Origin: JBDTSW01 sp963782605
Lineage (GTDB): Bacteria; Actinomycetota; Thermoleophilia; Solirubrobacterales; 70-9
Direction of reading: 5' to 3'
Length of the DNA: 64,000 nucleotides
Assembly (NCBI GenBank): GCA_963782605.1
Contig: CAWAKK010000010.1
Location: 211,299 to 275,298 of the forward strand
Numbering within the stretch: position 1 is the first letter of the stretch; each line of letters starts with the position of its first letter. The translations under genes and the position numbers were made by a program. This document shows, piece by piece, positions 8,587 to 16,154 of this stretch. The notes below the pieces were generated by a model that was given only the letters and a program-made list of their open reading frames with translations, searched no databases and was not told the DNA's origin.

Positions 8587-9263
8587 TTTCCGCCGTCCTC
8601 GCGGAGGCGGTAGCCGAGCCCGCGCACGGTCTCGATCGAGCTCACGCCGAACGGCTTGTCGACCTTACGGCGCAGGAAGCCGACGTAGGCGTCAACGACG
8701 TTGGAGCGGTTCTCATAGTCGTAGTCCCACGCGTGCTCGAGCAGCTGGAAGCGGGAGAGCACCTGGCCGGGACGGCGCATGAAGGTCTCAAGCACCGCGT
8801 ACTCCTTTGCGGAAAGCTCGATCTCCACATCGCCGCGCCACGCCCGCCGGGTCGCGGGGTCGAGCCGAAGATCGCCGACGCTCAGCTCGGTCGGCCGCTC
8901 GGTACGGCCGCGCCGAAACAGCGCGCGCAACCTCGCCAGCAGCTCCGCATAGGAGAAGGGCTTCGTCAGGTAGTCGTCAGCGCCTGCGTCCAGGCCGGCG
9001 ACGCGATCGCGCACGCCGTCGCGGGCCGTCAGCATGAGGACGGGCGACCAGACCTCCGCCAGGCGCAGGCGCCGGCAGACCTCGAACCCGTCCATCCCGG
9101 GGAGCATCACGTCGAGCACGATCCCGTCGTACTCGGTGGCCTGGGCGCGCGGCAGGGCGTCCTCCCCCGAGCCTGCGACGTCAACCGCCATGCCCTCCCG
9201 GGTGAGGCCGCGTCGGACGAGCCCGGCGAGCTTTGTGTCGTCTTCGACGATTAGGACGCGCAT
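8583..9263 (-). CDS. OmpR/PhoB-family response regulator
   Basis: This 226-residue regulator carries a receiver domain (MRVLIVEDDTKLA; phospho-acceptor Asp in YDGIVLDVMLPGMDG; Lys in YLTKPFSYAELLARL) and a C-terminal winged helix (ELSAKEYAVLETFMRRPGQV, then RSNVVDAYVGFLRRKVD). It is phosphorylated by the adjacent kinase and probably controls this operon including the amine oxidase. ATG at 9263 is where family homology begins. The divergent gene starts only 36 bases away, so its promoter is close to or inside that gene's 5' end. Confidence 0.95.
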   Translation of the reverse strand: MRVLIVEDDTKLAGLVRRGLTREGMAVDVAGSGEDALPRAQATEYDGIVLDVMLPGMDGFEVCRRLRLAEVWSPVLMLTARDGVRDRVAGLDAGADDYLTKPFSYAELLARLRALFRRGRTERPTELSVGDLRLDPATRRAWRGDVEIELSAKEYAVLETFMRRPGQVLSRFQLLEHAWDYDYENRSNVVDAYVGFLRRKVDKPFGVSSIETVRGLGYRLREDGGK

Positions 9264-9298
9264 TTCGGGGCAGCGTGAAGCACCTTCATGAAAGAAAG

Positions 9299-10405
9299 AT
9301 GAATGCACCGCCGGACTCGCAATTACGGGTTCCGGCCGGCAGGACGCCGCTAACGTCCTCATTCGTGGGCACCCCTTCCCGGCCGATCCGAGTTTGCGTG
9401 ATCGGTACGGGAACGGTTGCCCGGTGGGTGTTGGAAGCAATCCGGCGTGAGCGCCTGCGCCTGCAGGACACCTACGGGCTCAAGTTCCTGGTCGTCGCCA
9501 TCGCCAACCGCTCGGGCGTCAGCGCCCGTCATGACGGTCACGACCTCGCACGGATCTCGGCGCTCCTTGACGCGGGTGAGTCACTGGCAGCGCTCGAGGG
9601 CGCAAGGCACTTCCCCACTGCGTTGGAGGCCCTGAGCGAGCTCGACATCGACGTGTTGGCCGAGGTCAGCCAGAGCCCGGCGACCGACGGAGAACCAGGC
9701 CTCTCCCACATGCGAACCGCCATCGAGGGCGGCATCGCCGTGGCGACCTCGAACAAGTGGCCCGTCGCGCTCGCCGGCCTGGAACTCGCCGCCCTTGCCG
9801 GCGGAAAGGGCGTGGGATTCCGTGCTGAGTCGACCGTGATGTCCGGCACGCCGCTGCTCTCGGCGTTCGTCGAGGGACTTGGCGGCGCAAAGCCAGTGCG
9901 GCTGCGAGGCATCCTGAATGCCACCGTCAACTACGTCTGCTCTCGGATGGCGGAAGGCAGTACCTACGAGGCGGCTCTGCGCGCGGCGCAGGAGCAGGGC
10001 CTCGCCGAGCGCGACCCGAGCGCGGACATGGACGGCCTCGACTCGGCGGCGAAGGTCATGGTCCTCTCCGCCCTCGTGTTCGGGGAGCAGCTGCGCCTCG
10101 ACGATGTCTCCAGGCGCGGTATCTCGGAGCTCGCGCCCGGTGAGGTGGAGGAGGCGCTGGCGGCGGGTCGTCGCATCCGCGAGGTCAGCCGGCTCGACCC
10201 CGCCACGCGCACGTTCAGCGTCACGGCGACGGCACTCGAGGATTCCGACTCCCTGATCGGTATCGAGGACACAATGAACTGCGCCACGCTCGAGGTGGAA
10301 CCGCTTGGCGCCGTCACGGTCATCGGCCCCGGCGCCGGCCCGCAGCTGGCCGGGCAGGGCGTGTTCAGCGACCTGATCCGGCTTGCTCAGCGTGTGAGCG
10401 CCTAG
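9299..10405 (+). CDS. Homoserine dehydrogenase-like NAD(P) oxidoreductase
   Basis: The 368-residue protein has a Rossmann start IRVCVIGTGTVARWVLEAI, SNKWPVALAG in the place of the homoserine dehydrogenase SANKA motif, GFRAESTVMSGTPLLS, GILNATVNYVCSRM and GLAERDPSADMDGLDSAAK. These match the substrate-binding part of homoserine dehydrogenase (reduction of aspartate semialdehyde). No C-terminal ACT domain is present, and neither thrA/lysC nor thrC/thrB is nearby, so a related dehydrogenase is possible. GTG at 9365 is an alternative start that would leave room for the divergent regulator's promoter. Confidence 0.7.
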   Translation: MNAPPDSQLRVPAGRTPLTSSFVGTPSRPIRVCVIGTGTVARWVLEAIRRERLRLQDTYGLKFLVVAIANRSGVSARHDGHDLARISALLDAGESLAALEGARHFPTALEALSELDIDVLAEVSQSPATDGEPGLSHMRTAIEGGIAVATSNKWPVALAGLELAALAGGKGVGFRAESTVMSGTPLLSAFVEGLGGAKPVRLRGILNATVNYVCSRMAEGSTYEAALRAAQEQGLAERDPSADMDGLDSAAKVMVLSALVFGEQLRLDDVSRRGISELAPGEVEEALAAGRRIREVSRLDPATRTFSVTATALEDSDSLIGIEDTMNCATLEVEPLGAVTVIGPGAGPQLAGQGVFSDLIRLAQRVSA

Positions 10406-10411
10406 CGCCAA

Positions 10412-10452
10412 GCATGGGCCGTATAGGGATCGAACCTATGACCTTGAGATTA
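10412..10452 (-). repeat. Truncated copy of the 3' part of tRNA-Lys
   Basis: These 41 bases match 11883-11923, the 3' half of the intact tRNA-Lys from the anticodon loop to beyond the discriminator base, with one mismatch (10438 a versus 11909 g). The copy is in direct orientation and stops within the anticodon loop, the boundary typical of tyrosine-recombinase attachment sites. No integrase lies in the 1.4 kb between the copies. Confidence 0.85.
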
Positions 10453-10565
10453 GGTAGTCGGGGACGTGGCGAATGCGCGCGACCGACGCCGAACGCGAAG
10501 GCGCGGCTTCATCTCCTTTTCATGCCGCCTCGGGAGGGTCAAGCCAAGCAACAAAGGGAGTGCTG

Positions 10566-11324
10566 ATGGCCAGGATCCACTCGAAGCGCCTCGCGGCCAC
10601 CTCGGCCGTGGTCGTCTGCGTCGCTGCGAGCGCCTGCGGCGACGACTCGAGCGGCCCCTCCGGCTCGAGCTCCGAGCTACCCCAGGGCACCGAGCACGTC
10701 GAACTCGACCCCGCGGAGTTCACGACCGAGATCGACAACCCCTACTGGCCGATGCCGGTCGGCAGCCGCTGGGTCTATCGAGAGGAGGAGGACGGCGAGA
10801 TCCTGCGCGTCGTTGTGACCGTCACGGATCGAACGATCGAGGTCGCCAACGGCGTCGAGGCCAGAGTCGTTCGCGATGTCGTCACTGAGGGCGGCGAGCC
10901 GGTGGAGGTCACTGACGACTGGTACGCGCAGGACGCCGAGGGCAGCATCTGGTATCTCGGCGAGGACACCGCCGAGTACGAGAACGGGAAGGTCGCGAGT
11001 CGGGCGGGCTCCTTCGAGGCCGGGGTCGACGGGGCCGAGCCTGGGGTGATCATGCCCGCCGATCCGGAGGACGGCATGACCTACAGGCAGGAGTACTACG
11101 CGGGCGAGGCCGAGGACGAGGGGGAGATCATCGGCACCGAAGAGCAGGTGGAGGTTCCCACCGGCCACTACGCCGACGTGCTCATGACCAAGGACCTGAA
11201 CCCGCTCGAGCCCAAGGTCCAAGAGCTCAAGTTCTACGCAGAGGGAGTCGGCCCGGTGCTGACGCTCAACATCTCCGGCGGCAGCGGGCGCGAGGAGCTC
11301 GTCAGCCACGAGCCCGGGGATTGA
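10566..11324 (+). CDS. Predicted lipoprotein of unknown function
   Basis: This 252-residue protein has a lipoprotein signal (KRLAATSAVVVCVAASACGD, with Cys near residue 22) followed by a Ser/Gly linker and a 200-residue beta-rich domain beginning FTTEIDNPYWPMPVGSRWVY. The IDNPYxPxxxGxxWVY pattern recurs in actinobacterial hypothetical lipoproteins, but no function is known to me. The start is fixed by AAAGGGAG upstream of ATG 10566. It is one of two exported-protein genes lying between the tRNA-Lys copies. Confidence 0.7.
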   Translation: MARIHSKRLAATSAVVVCVAASACGDDSSGPSGSSSELPQGTEHVELDPAEFTTEIDNPYWPMPVGSRWVYREEEDGEILRVVVTVTDRTIEVANGVEARVVRDVVTEGGEPVEVTDDWYAQDAEGSIWYLGEDTAEYENGKVASRAGSFEAGVDGAEPGVIMPADPEDGMTYRQEYYAGEAEDEGEIIGTEEQVEVPTGHYADVLMTKDLNPLEPKVQELKFYAEGVGPVLTLNISGGSGREELVSHEPGD

Positions 11325-11386
11325 CGCGGCCCCGAGCCTTAAGCGCACCCAAACGCCAACTTCATCGCCGATTCACCGGCCCTTCC

Positions 11387-11408
11387 TATAACGCGTTGCA
11401 CAGTGCAA
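11387..11408 (+). promoter_or_regulatory. Candidate -10 box with a palindrome at the start site
   Basis: TATAAC at 11387-11392 is a good -10 match, without a clear -35. The perfect palindrome TTGCAC-A-GTGCAA at 11396-11408 lies where transcription would begin, just ahead of the PepSY-like gene. It could be an operator. This is inferred from position and symmetry only. Confidence 0.35.
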
Positions 11409-11430
11409 ACGCAAACACAGGAGGTATCGG

Positions 11431-11778
11431 ATGAACATGCGAACCAAGATGATCGGCGTCGGCGCCTCGATTCTCGCCCTCGCGGCGGGCGGCACGGGAG
11501 TCGCTCTGGCGGGAAGCGGGTCGGGCGGCGGCTCTGAGGATGGCGCCGAGGGCCCCGATGTCGCGATCGAGGGCTCGGCCCTTGATCGGGCCAGCGCCGC
11601 GGCCCTTGAGGCCACTGGCGGTGGCACGGTGTCGGGCACGGAGACGGGCGACGAGGAGAGCTACTACGAGGTCGAGGTCACACTCGACGATGGCAGCCAG
11701 GTCGACGTCCAGCTCGACCGCAGCTTCCAGGTGGTCGGCGAGTCCGCCGATCAAGAGGAGGCCGGCGACCACGACTGA
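11431..11778 (+). CDS. Secreted PepSY-like protein
   Basis: This 115-residue protein has a signal peptide (residues 1-29, ending GVALAGSG) and a C-terminal part SAAALEATGGGTVSGTETGD, then YYEVEVTLDDGSQVDVQLD. That is the pattern of a PepSY domain (helix, then a strand pair ending in 'VDxxxGxVV'). Such domains are thought to bind or inhibit proteases or to act at the envelope. A strong AGGAGGT site precedes the ATG. The gene ends just before a strong hairpin. Confidence 0.7.
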   Translation: MNMRTKMIGVGASILALAAGGTGVALAGSGSGGGSEDGAEGPDVAIEGSALDRASAAALEATGGGTVSGTETGDEESYYEVEVTLDDGSQVDVQLDRSFQVVGESADQEEAGDHD

Positions 11779-11820
11779 GTGGTGGCCCGGACCGCTAGAG
11801 CCGGTCCACAGTTCGGCAGC

Positions 11821-11851
11821 GGCCGGCGCGGGGATTGAGACCGCGCCGGCC
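11821..11851 (+). terminator. Strong terminator hairpin after the PepSY-like gene
   Basis: An 11-bp perfect stem (GGCCGGCGCGG, 11821-11831, with its complement at 11841-11851) encloses a 9-base loop and is followed by TCTTG. It lies between the PepSY-like gene and the oppositely oriented tRNA-Lys. Confidence 0.7.
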
Positions 11852-11885
11852 TCTTGCCCGTCCGCGGTTCATGGCCGCCGGCGCA

Positions 11886-11958
11886 TGGGCCGTATAGGGA
11901 TCGAACCTGTGACCTTGAGATTAAGAGTCTCCTGCTCTACCAGCTGAGCTAACGGCCC
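11886..11958 (-). tRNA. tRNA-Lys (anticodon CTT)
   Basis: The minus strand folds into a 73-base cloverleaf: acceptor GGGCCGT pairing with ACGGCCC plus discriminator A, D arm TAGCTCAGCTGGTAGAGC, anticodon loop CTCTTAA giving anticodon CTT, and T arm with GGTTCGATCC. CCA is not encoded. The T stem shows a C-A mismatch at its second pair, which the truncated copy at 10412-10452 does not have. Confidence 0.93.
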
Positions 11959-11990
11959 GGGGCCGGACAGATTAGCGAGGGCCCGCTCGC

Positions 11991-12806
11991 CTACTCGGGC
12001 GGCGGAGCGATGCCGCCGAGGCCGCCCGCCGAGCCTCCGAGACCGCCAAACGGGTCCTCCAAGGAGGGCTCTCCGCCGCCGGTGTCCTGGGCCTGCTGCT
12101 GCTGCTTTTCGAACTTCTTGGCCTGCTCGGCGACCTGGCTGAGCTGCTTTTCGAGCTGGTCACGCTCGCCTGCCTTGGCGCGCTTCAGCGCCTCCGCGGT
12201 TGCCTCGTCTCCCGCCTCGAACTGGGCGTCGAAGTAGAGGAACTGCGCGAGCTGCGCGTAGCCGGCCGCGGTGGGGTCCTCCTCGGCGACCAGCCGCTGC
12301 GTCTGCACGGCGCCGTCGAGGTCGATCTGGTCGGCCGGCGCCTGCACGCCGCAGGCCGGCAGGAGCGGAACGTAGGCGCAGACCATCTGCGCCGCCACCT
12401 GAGGATCAACCTCCTTCGGCTTGTCCTTGAGCAGCTGCTCCCACGCGTCCAGCGCGTCGTTCCATTCGCCACGGGCCTCCTCGGTGAGGGAGGCGACGCC
12501 TGTCTCCTCGTCGAATTCGAGCTGGTCCTGGCCCGAGAGGAACTTGTAACGCGCGAGGTCGGTCAGCGCCTGCGGGTCGCGCGGGTTCTGCTCGAGGTCC
12601 GTCTCGGCATCCTCGATCTGCTGCTCGTACTGGGACGACGTCGATTCGGACGAACCGCCGCCGAGGCCGATCGCGTCGAAGATGCCGCCTGATACGTCGG
12701 ACCCGATCCCGAAGCCGACGAACGAGATGAAGAAGATGAATGCGAGGAAGCCGAAGACGATCTGCACGACGCGTCGACGCTTCCCCGTCTTGAGATCGAA
12801 GAGCAT
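11991..12806 (-). CDS. Membrane-anchored TPR-like protein
   Basis: The 271-residue protein has a cytoplasmic basic start, one membrane helix (VVQIVFGFLAFIFFISFVGF, residues 14-33), then an outside helical region with TPR-type units (DPQALTDLARYKFLSG; AGYAQLAQFLYFDAQFEAGD), a Gln-rich coiled-coil stretch near 235 and a Gly/Pro-rich end. It lies just downstream of tatC on the same strand. The TPR units suggest protein-protein contacts at the membrane. Not assigned to a named family. Confidence 0.65.
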   Translation of the reverse strand: MLFDLKTGKRRRVVQIVFGFLAFIFFISFVGFGIGSDVSGGIFDAIGLGGGSSESTSSQYEQQIEDAETDLEQNPRDPQALTDLARYKFLSGQDQLEFDEETGVASLTEEARGEWNDALDAWEQLLKDKPKEVDPQVAAQMVCAYVPLLPACGVQAPADQIDLDGAVQTQRLVAEEDPTAAGYAQLAQFLYFDAQFEAGDEATAEALKRAKAGERDQLEKQLSQVAEQAKKFEKQQQQAQDTGGGEPSLEDPFGGLGGSAGGLGGIAPPPE

Positions 12807-12841
12807 GCGGCGCGAAGGCTAGAGGGTCGCCTGCGAGCGAC

Positions 12842-13612
12842 TCACGCCGAGCCCTCGGCCGCGGGCTGCGAGGCCGGCAGCTCCTTCGGCTCGCCGAATC
12901 GCTTGGCGAGCTGGACGCTGGCCTCGTACAGCAACACGAGCGGGATCATGATCAGGATCATCGAGACCGGATCGCCGCCGGGGAGGGCGGCGGCCACGAT
13001 CGAGATGATGAAGATCGCGTAGCGGCGGTTGTGGGCCAGCTGCTCGGGCGTGATCACGCCGAGCCGCGTGACCGCCAAGAGCGCGATCGGCATCTGGAAG
13101 AGGAGGCCGAGGACCACGGTCATGATGCCGAGGAAGCCGTAGTACTCCTTCGCGCGGAGTGCGGTATCGAAGTTCTGCTCGTTGAAGTTGACCAGGAAGG
13201 TGATCGCCGCAGGCATGACCACGAAGTAGGCGAAGGCGATCCCGGCGAGAAAGAGGATTGGCATCGCCACGAGGTATGGGAATACGACCCGCTTTTCCTG
13301 CGGCGAGAAGGCCGGGATCACGAACGCGTAGAGCTGGTAGAGGATGATCGGCAGCGAGAGGACCGCCGCGCCGTAGGCCGAGACCTCCACGGTCGTGAAG
13401 AAGGGCTCGGTGGGCGAGAGGGTGATGAGCTGATCCTCGTCCTCGGGCAGCGGCCAGTTGAAGATGTCGAGCATCACCTGGTCCTGCCAGAAGCAGACAG
13501 CGAACGCAACGCCGAAAACGGCGAGCGAGATGATGATTCGCGAGCGAAGCTCGTCGAGATGCTCGACGAGCGTGAGGCGATCTTCGTGTCCGATCGCCCG
13601 AGCCCGGGCCAC
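12842..13612 (-). CDS. tatC: Sec-independent protein translocase TatC
   Basis: This 256-residue protein has six predicted membrane helices and the conserved TatC motifs HLDELRSRIIISL at the N-terminus, PLIILYQLYAFVIPAFSPQEKR-like segment (residues about 85-107), FAYFVVMPAAITFLVNF and the late glycine/proline-rich hairpin. TatC binds twin-arginine signal peptides and forms the receptor of the Tat translocon. The tatA gene lies immediately upstream with a 3-base gap. Candidate substrates in this window are the amine oxidase and the Rieske protein, both with twin arginines. Confidence 0.95.
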   Translation of the reverse strand: MARARAIGHEDRLTLVEHLDELRSRIIISLAVFGVAFAVCFWQDQVMLDIFNWPLPEDEDQLITLSPTEPFFTTVEVSAYGAAVLSLPIILYQLYAFVIPAFSPQEKRVVFPYLVAMPILFLAGIAFAYFVVMPAAITFLVNFNEQNFDTALRAKEYYGFLGIMTVVLGLLFQMPIALLAVTRLGVITPEQLAHNRRYAIFIISIVAAALPGGDPVSMILIMIPLVLLYEASVQLAKRFGEPKELPASQPAAEGSA

Positions 13613-13615
13613 GGG

Positions 13616-13873
13616 CTACGCCTTTGGCTCGGCGACTACCTCGCCCTCGACGGGCTCGGTGTCCTTGCGGGGTTGAGGTGCGGCCGCCTGAACCTCGAGC
13701 TTGGCCTGCTCTTCGCGCTTCTCTTCCTCGTCGTCGTTATTGCCCGTGATCGAGTCCTTGAACTCGCGCATCCCGGTGCCCAGCGACTTGCCGAGCTCCG
13801 GCAAACGCTTCGGACCGAACACGATCAGAGCGATCACGAGGACGATTGCGATTTGCCAGAGGCTGAAATCCAT
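13616..13873 (-). CDS. tatA: Twin-arginine translocase subunit TatA
   Basis: This 85-residue protein has one N-terminal membrane helix (LWQIAIVLVIALIVFGPKRL), the FGPKRLPELGKSLG hinge and amphipathic helix diagnostic of TatA, and an acidic/basic tail. TatA oligomers form the translocation path with TatC. ATG at 13873 is used; a TTG nine bases upstream is also in frame. The gene is the first of the tatA-tatC pair. Confidence 0.93.
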   Translation of the reverse strand: MDFSLWQIAIVLVIALIVFGPKRLPELGKSLGTGMREFKDSITGNNDDEEEKREEQAKLEVQAAAPQPRKDTEPVEGEVVAEPKA

Positions 13874-13981
13874 TGCCAGCAATGGTAACGGCGGGTTGTA
13901 AGGATCGGATCAAATCGCCTTTGGACGAGCGGTTTCTTGCTCGGGACATGCTGACGCCAGCCGCGTCTATACGCTGCCGCC

Positions 13982-14554
13982 GTGATCCTGTCGGACAAGT
14001 CGATTCGCGAGGAGCTCGAGGGCGGGGGAATCGTCATCGACCCACTCGACGAACGAGATATCCAGCCTTCGTCGGTCGATGTTCGCGTTGACCGCTACTT
14101 CCGCGTCTTTCGCAACGACACGACGCCGTACATCGATCCGAAGGAGCCCCAGGAGGACCTGACCGAGCTTGTCGAGGTGGAGGACGGCAAGGCGTTCATC
14201 CTTCACCCGGGCGAGTTCGTCCTGGGCTCGACGCTCGAGCGCGTCTCCCTCGGGGCGGACCTCGTCGGCCGCCTGGAGGGAAAGTCGAGCCTGGGGCGGC
14301 TGGGGTTGCTGATTCACTCCACGGCCGGATTCGTCGATGCCGGCTGGGATGGGCACCTGACGCTGGAGCTCTCCAACGTCGCCAACCTGCCGATCGCCAT
14401 CTACCCGGGGATGAAGATCGGACAGCTCTCCTTCGTTCGGATGACGTCGGAGGCCGAGAACCCGTACGGCAGCTCGGCCACCGATTCGAAGTACAAGGGC
14501 CAGAAGGGGCCAACGGCCTCTCGCTACTACCTCAACTTCCGCGAGAACGAGTAG
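13982..14554 (+). CDS. dcd: Bifunctional dCTP deaminase/dUTP diphosphatase
   Basis: At 190 residues it has the same length as the mycobacterial enzyme, and shares long motifs with it: IQPSSVDVRVD, FVLGSTLERVSL, GRLEGKSSLGRLGLL, HSTAGFVDAGWDGH and SNVANLPIAIYPGMKIGQL. The enzyme turns dCTP into dUMP in two coupled steps, supplying thymidylate synthesis without releasing dUTP. The catalytic Glu and the nucleotide-binding Ser-Ser-Leu are present. It starts at GTG 13982. It is divergent from tatA. Confidence 0.95.
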   Translation: MILSDKSIREELEGGGIVIDPLDERDIQPSSVDVRVDRYFRVFRNDTTPYIDPKEPQEDLTELVEVEDGKAFILHPGEFVLGSTLERVSLGADLVGRLEGKSSLGRLGLLIHSTAGFVDAGWDGHLTLELSNVANLPIAIYPGMKIGQLSFVRMTSEAENPYGSSATDSKYKGQKGPTASRYYLNFRENE

Positions 14555-14580
14555 TCCAACCTGCGGGCACGCCCGTAGAG

Positions 14581-14617
14581 CCTGGTGGATGCCCACGTGA
14601 GGGCAGGGCCACCCAGG
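14581..14617 (+). terminator. Terminator-like hairpin after dcd
   Basis: CCTGGTGG at 14581 pairs with CCACCCAGG ending at 14617 (one bulge), and GCCC/GGGC pair inside. No clear T run follows. Confidence 0.4.
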
Positions 14618-14691
14618 GAGTTTCGGATTGACCCTCGCCGTACTAGGGGCTACCCCCTAAAGCTCTCTGGGGCGCTGCCGATATCCGGGGT

Positions 14692-15114
14692 ATGAACGAC
14701 AGGGGGGGTATGGGGATGGAAAGCGCGGAGAAGCCTGCCCAGGCACGAAATGGTGCTCAGGGTGTGGCCCCAGGACACTTCACCGGCGTGGCGCGAGGCC
14801 GAGAGGCGGCGACTCGGGGCGACGAGGACCTGCACATCTGCCCAGCCTGCGGCTCCGATCTCGTATATCCGTCTAATTGGGCGCCGGCTTCCGGGCGCTC
14901 GTGGACGGTCGAGCTTCGCTGCCCCGAGTGCGAGTGGACCGGCGGTGGCACCCACACCCAGCGGGTGGTCGATCGCTTCGACGAGGTGCTTGACTTGGGC
15001 ACCGAATCGATCCTCGAGGACCTGGCCCTGCTGACACGGGCGAACATGCAGGAGCACGTCGAGGCGTTCGCCGCCGCGCTCTGGGACGACCACGTCCTGC
15101 CCGAAGACTTCTAA
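14692..15114 (+). CDS. Zinc-ribbon protein of unknown function
   Basis: The protein has up to 140 residues. The centre holds two Cys pairs (ICPACGSDLVYP and LRCPECEWTG, 28 residues apart), a classic zinc ribbon. The C-terminal 50 residues form predicted helices (RVVDRFDEVLDLGTESILE, then ANMQEHVEAFAAALW). Three in-frame ATGs occur (14692, 14710, 14716). A run of seven G just before 14710 would best serve the ATG at 14716, so the true product may be eight residues shorter. No family name is recognised; zinc ribbons of this type bind nucleic acid or proteins. Confidence 0.65.
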   Translation: MNDRGGMGMESAEKPAQARNGAQGVAPGHFTGVARGREAATRGDEDLHICPACGSDLVYPSNWAPASGRSWTVELRCPECEWTGGGTHTQRVVDRFDEVLDLGTESILEDLALLTRANMQEHVEAFAAALWDDHVLPEDF

Positions 15115-15131
15115 GCCCGGGCCTCCAGCCG

Positions 15132-16154
15132 CTAGGAATACCGCTCCACGACCCCGTCGGCGACCAGGCAGAGCAGCTCGCGCTGATCGGCGTCGAGGGG
15201 CGCCGAGTCGATCAGCTCCTTGGCTTTCTTGACCCGCTCGCGCGCGTGCTCGCGGGCGGCCTCGAGCGCCCCGGTGGCGGCGATCCGATCGCAGAGCGAA
15301 GCGGCGGACGTCTCGTCGAGTGATCGGAGATCCACCTCGAGCAGCTCGGGCTCGGCCTCCCTGGCCCAGATGACGGGCAGGGTCACGGTTCCGTCCAGCA
15401 GATCGGTGCCGCGCGCCTTCCCGGTGCGCTCCGGCGGGCCCGTGATGTCGAGGACGTCGTCCAGGATCTGAAAGGCGAGGCCGATCTCTCGGCCGAAGGC
15501 CTCAAGCTCCGAGTCGGCAGTCGAGTCCTCCCGCCCGATCGCGCAGGCGCACTCGAAGAGCCGCGCGGTCTTGAGCAGGCACCTCCGCAGGTAACGCTCG
15601 GCCGTCATCGCGAGGTCGAACGCGTCGCGGCGCTGGGCGAGCTCGCCGAGCGCGAGCGCGACCGACGCCCTCGAGAGCAGTTCGACCTGCCGCTCCGCCC
15701 CACTGCGATTGCGGCCGGCTGCGGCCGCGTCGACCCCGGGATCGAGCTCGAGGGCCGCGAGCTCGGCGAAAGCCTGGGAGAACAGCAGATCCCCGACGGC
15801 AGTCGCCCGCGCGGATCCCGAGGTCGCGACGACGGTGGGTCGCCCGCGCCGAAGGGGAGCTGCGTCGAGCACATCGTCGTGGACGAGCGTCGCCATGTGG
15901 ACCAGCTCGATCGCCGTTGCGCCGCGCGTGGCCGCCGCGCCCGCGTCCGGGCCCGCGCACAGCAGCACCAGCATCGGGCGCAGGCGCTTGCCACCGGCCG
16001 CCAGCGTCTCCCCCGCATCGCCCGCGAGCGCTTCTCCCTGCCCGGCAACCAGCTCGCGCAGGCGAGCCTCCACCGCGCCCATCCGACGCGGAAGCCAAGC
16101 TTCCGCCGCCTCCATCACGAGCGTCACAGGCGGCGGCACGGCCGACCGATTCAC
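15132..16154 (-). CDS. Polyprenyl diphosphate synthase (menaquinone side chain)
   Basis: This 340-residue trans-prenyltransferase has GGKRLRPMLVLL, the first Asp-rich motif in LVHDDVLDAAPLRRGRPT, and the second in FQILDDVLDITG. It joins isopentenyl units to make a long polyprenyl diphosphate. It overlaps menG by ATGA and ends the operon containing the cytochrome bc complex, so the product is most likely the menaquinone tail. Chain length cannot be read with certainty; hepta- to octaprenyl synthases look like this. Confidence 0.9.
   Translation of the reverse strand: MNRSAVPPPVTLVMEAAEAWLPRRMGAVEARLRELVAGQGEALAGDAGETLAAGGKRLRPMLVLLCAGPDAGAAATRGATAIELVHMATLVHDDVLDAAPLRRGRPTVVATSGSARATAVGDLLFSQAFAELAALELDPGVDAAAAGRNRSGAERQVELLSRASVALALGELAQRRDAFDLAMTAERYLRRCLLKTARLFECACAIGREDSTADSELEAFGREIGLAFQILDDVLDITGPPERTGKARGTDLLDGTVTLPVIWAREAEPELLEVDLRSLDETSAASLCDRIAATGALEAAREHARERVKKAKELIDSAPLDADQRELLCLVADGVVERYS

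Noticed and set aside
6901..8613. Long plus-strand open frame opposite the histidine kinase
   Set aside because: It is Arg/Ala/His-rich with no domain, and lies exactly antisense to a clear kinase; GC-rich third positions keep the antisense frame open.
10453..11882. Integrase or transposase between the tRNA-Lys copies
   Set aside because: Both strands were read; only the lipoprotein and PepSY-like genes are credible.
14645..14660. Small TAGGGG/CCCCTA palindrome before the zinc-ribbon gene as a riboswitch
   Set aside because: Only a six-base stem without further conserved structure; nothing supports a riboswitch.
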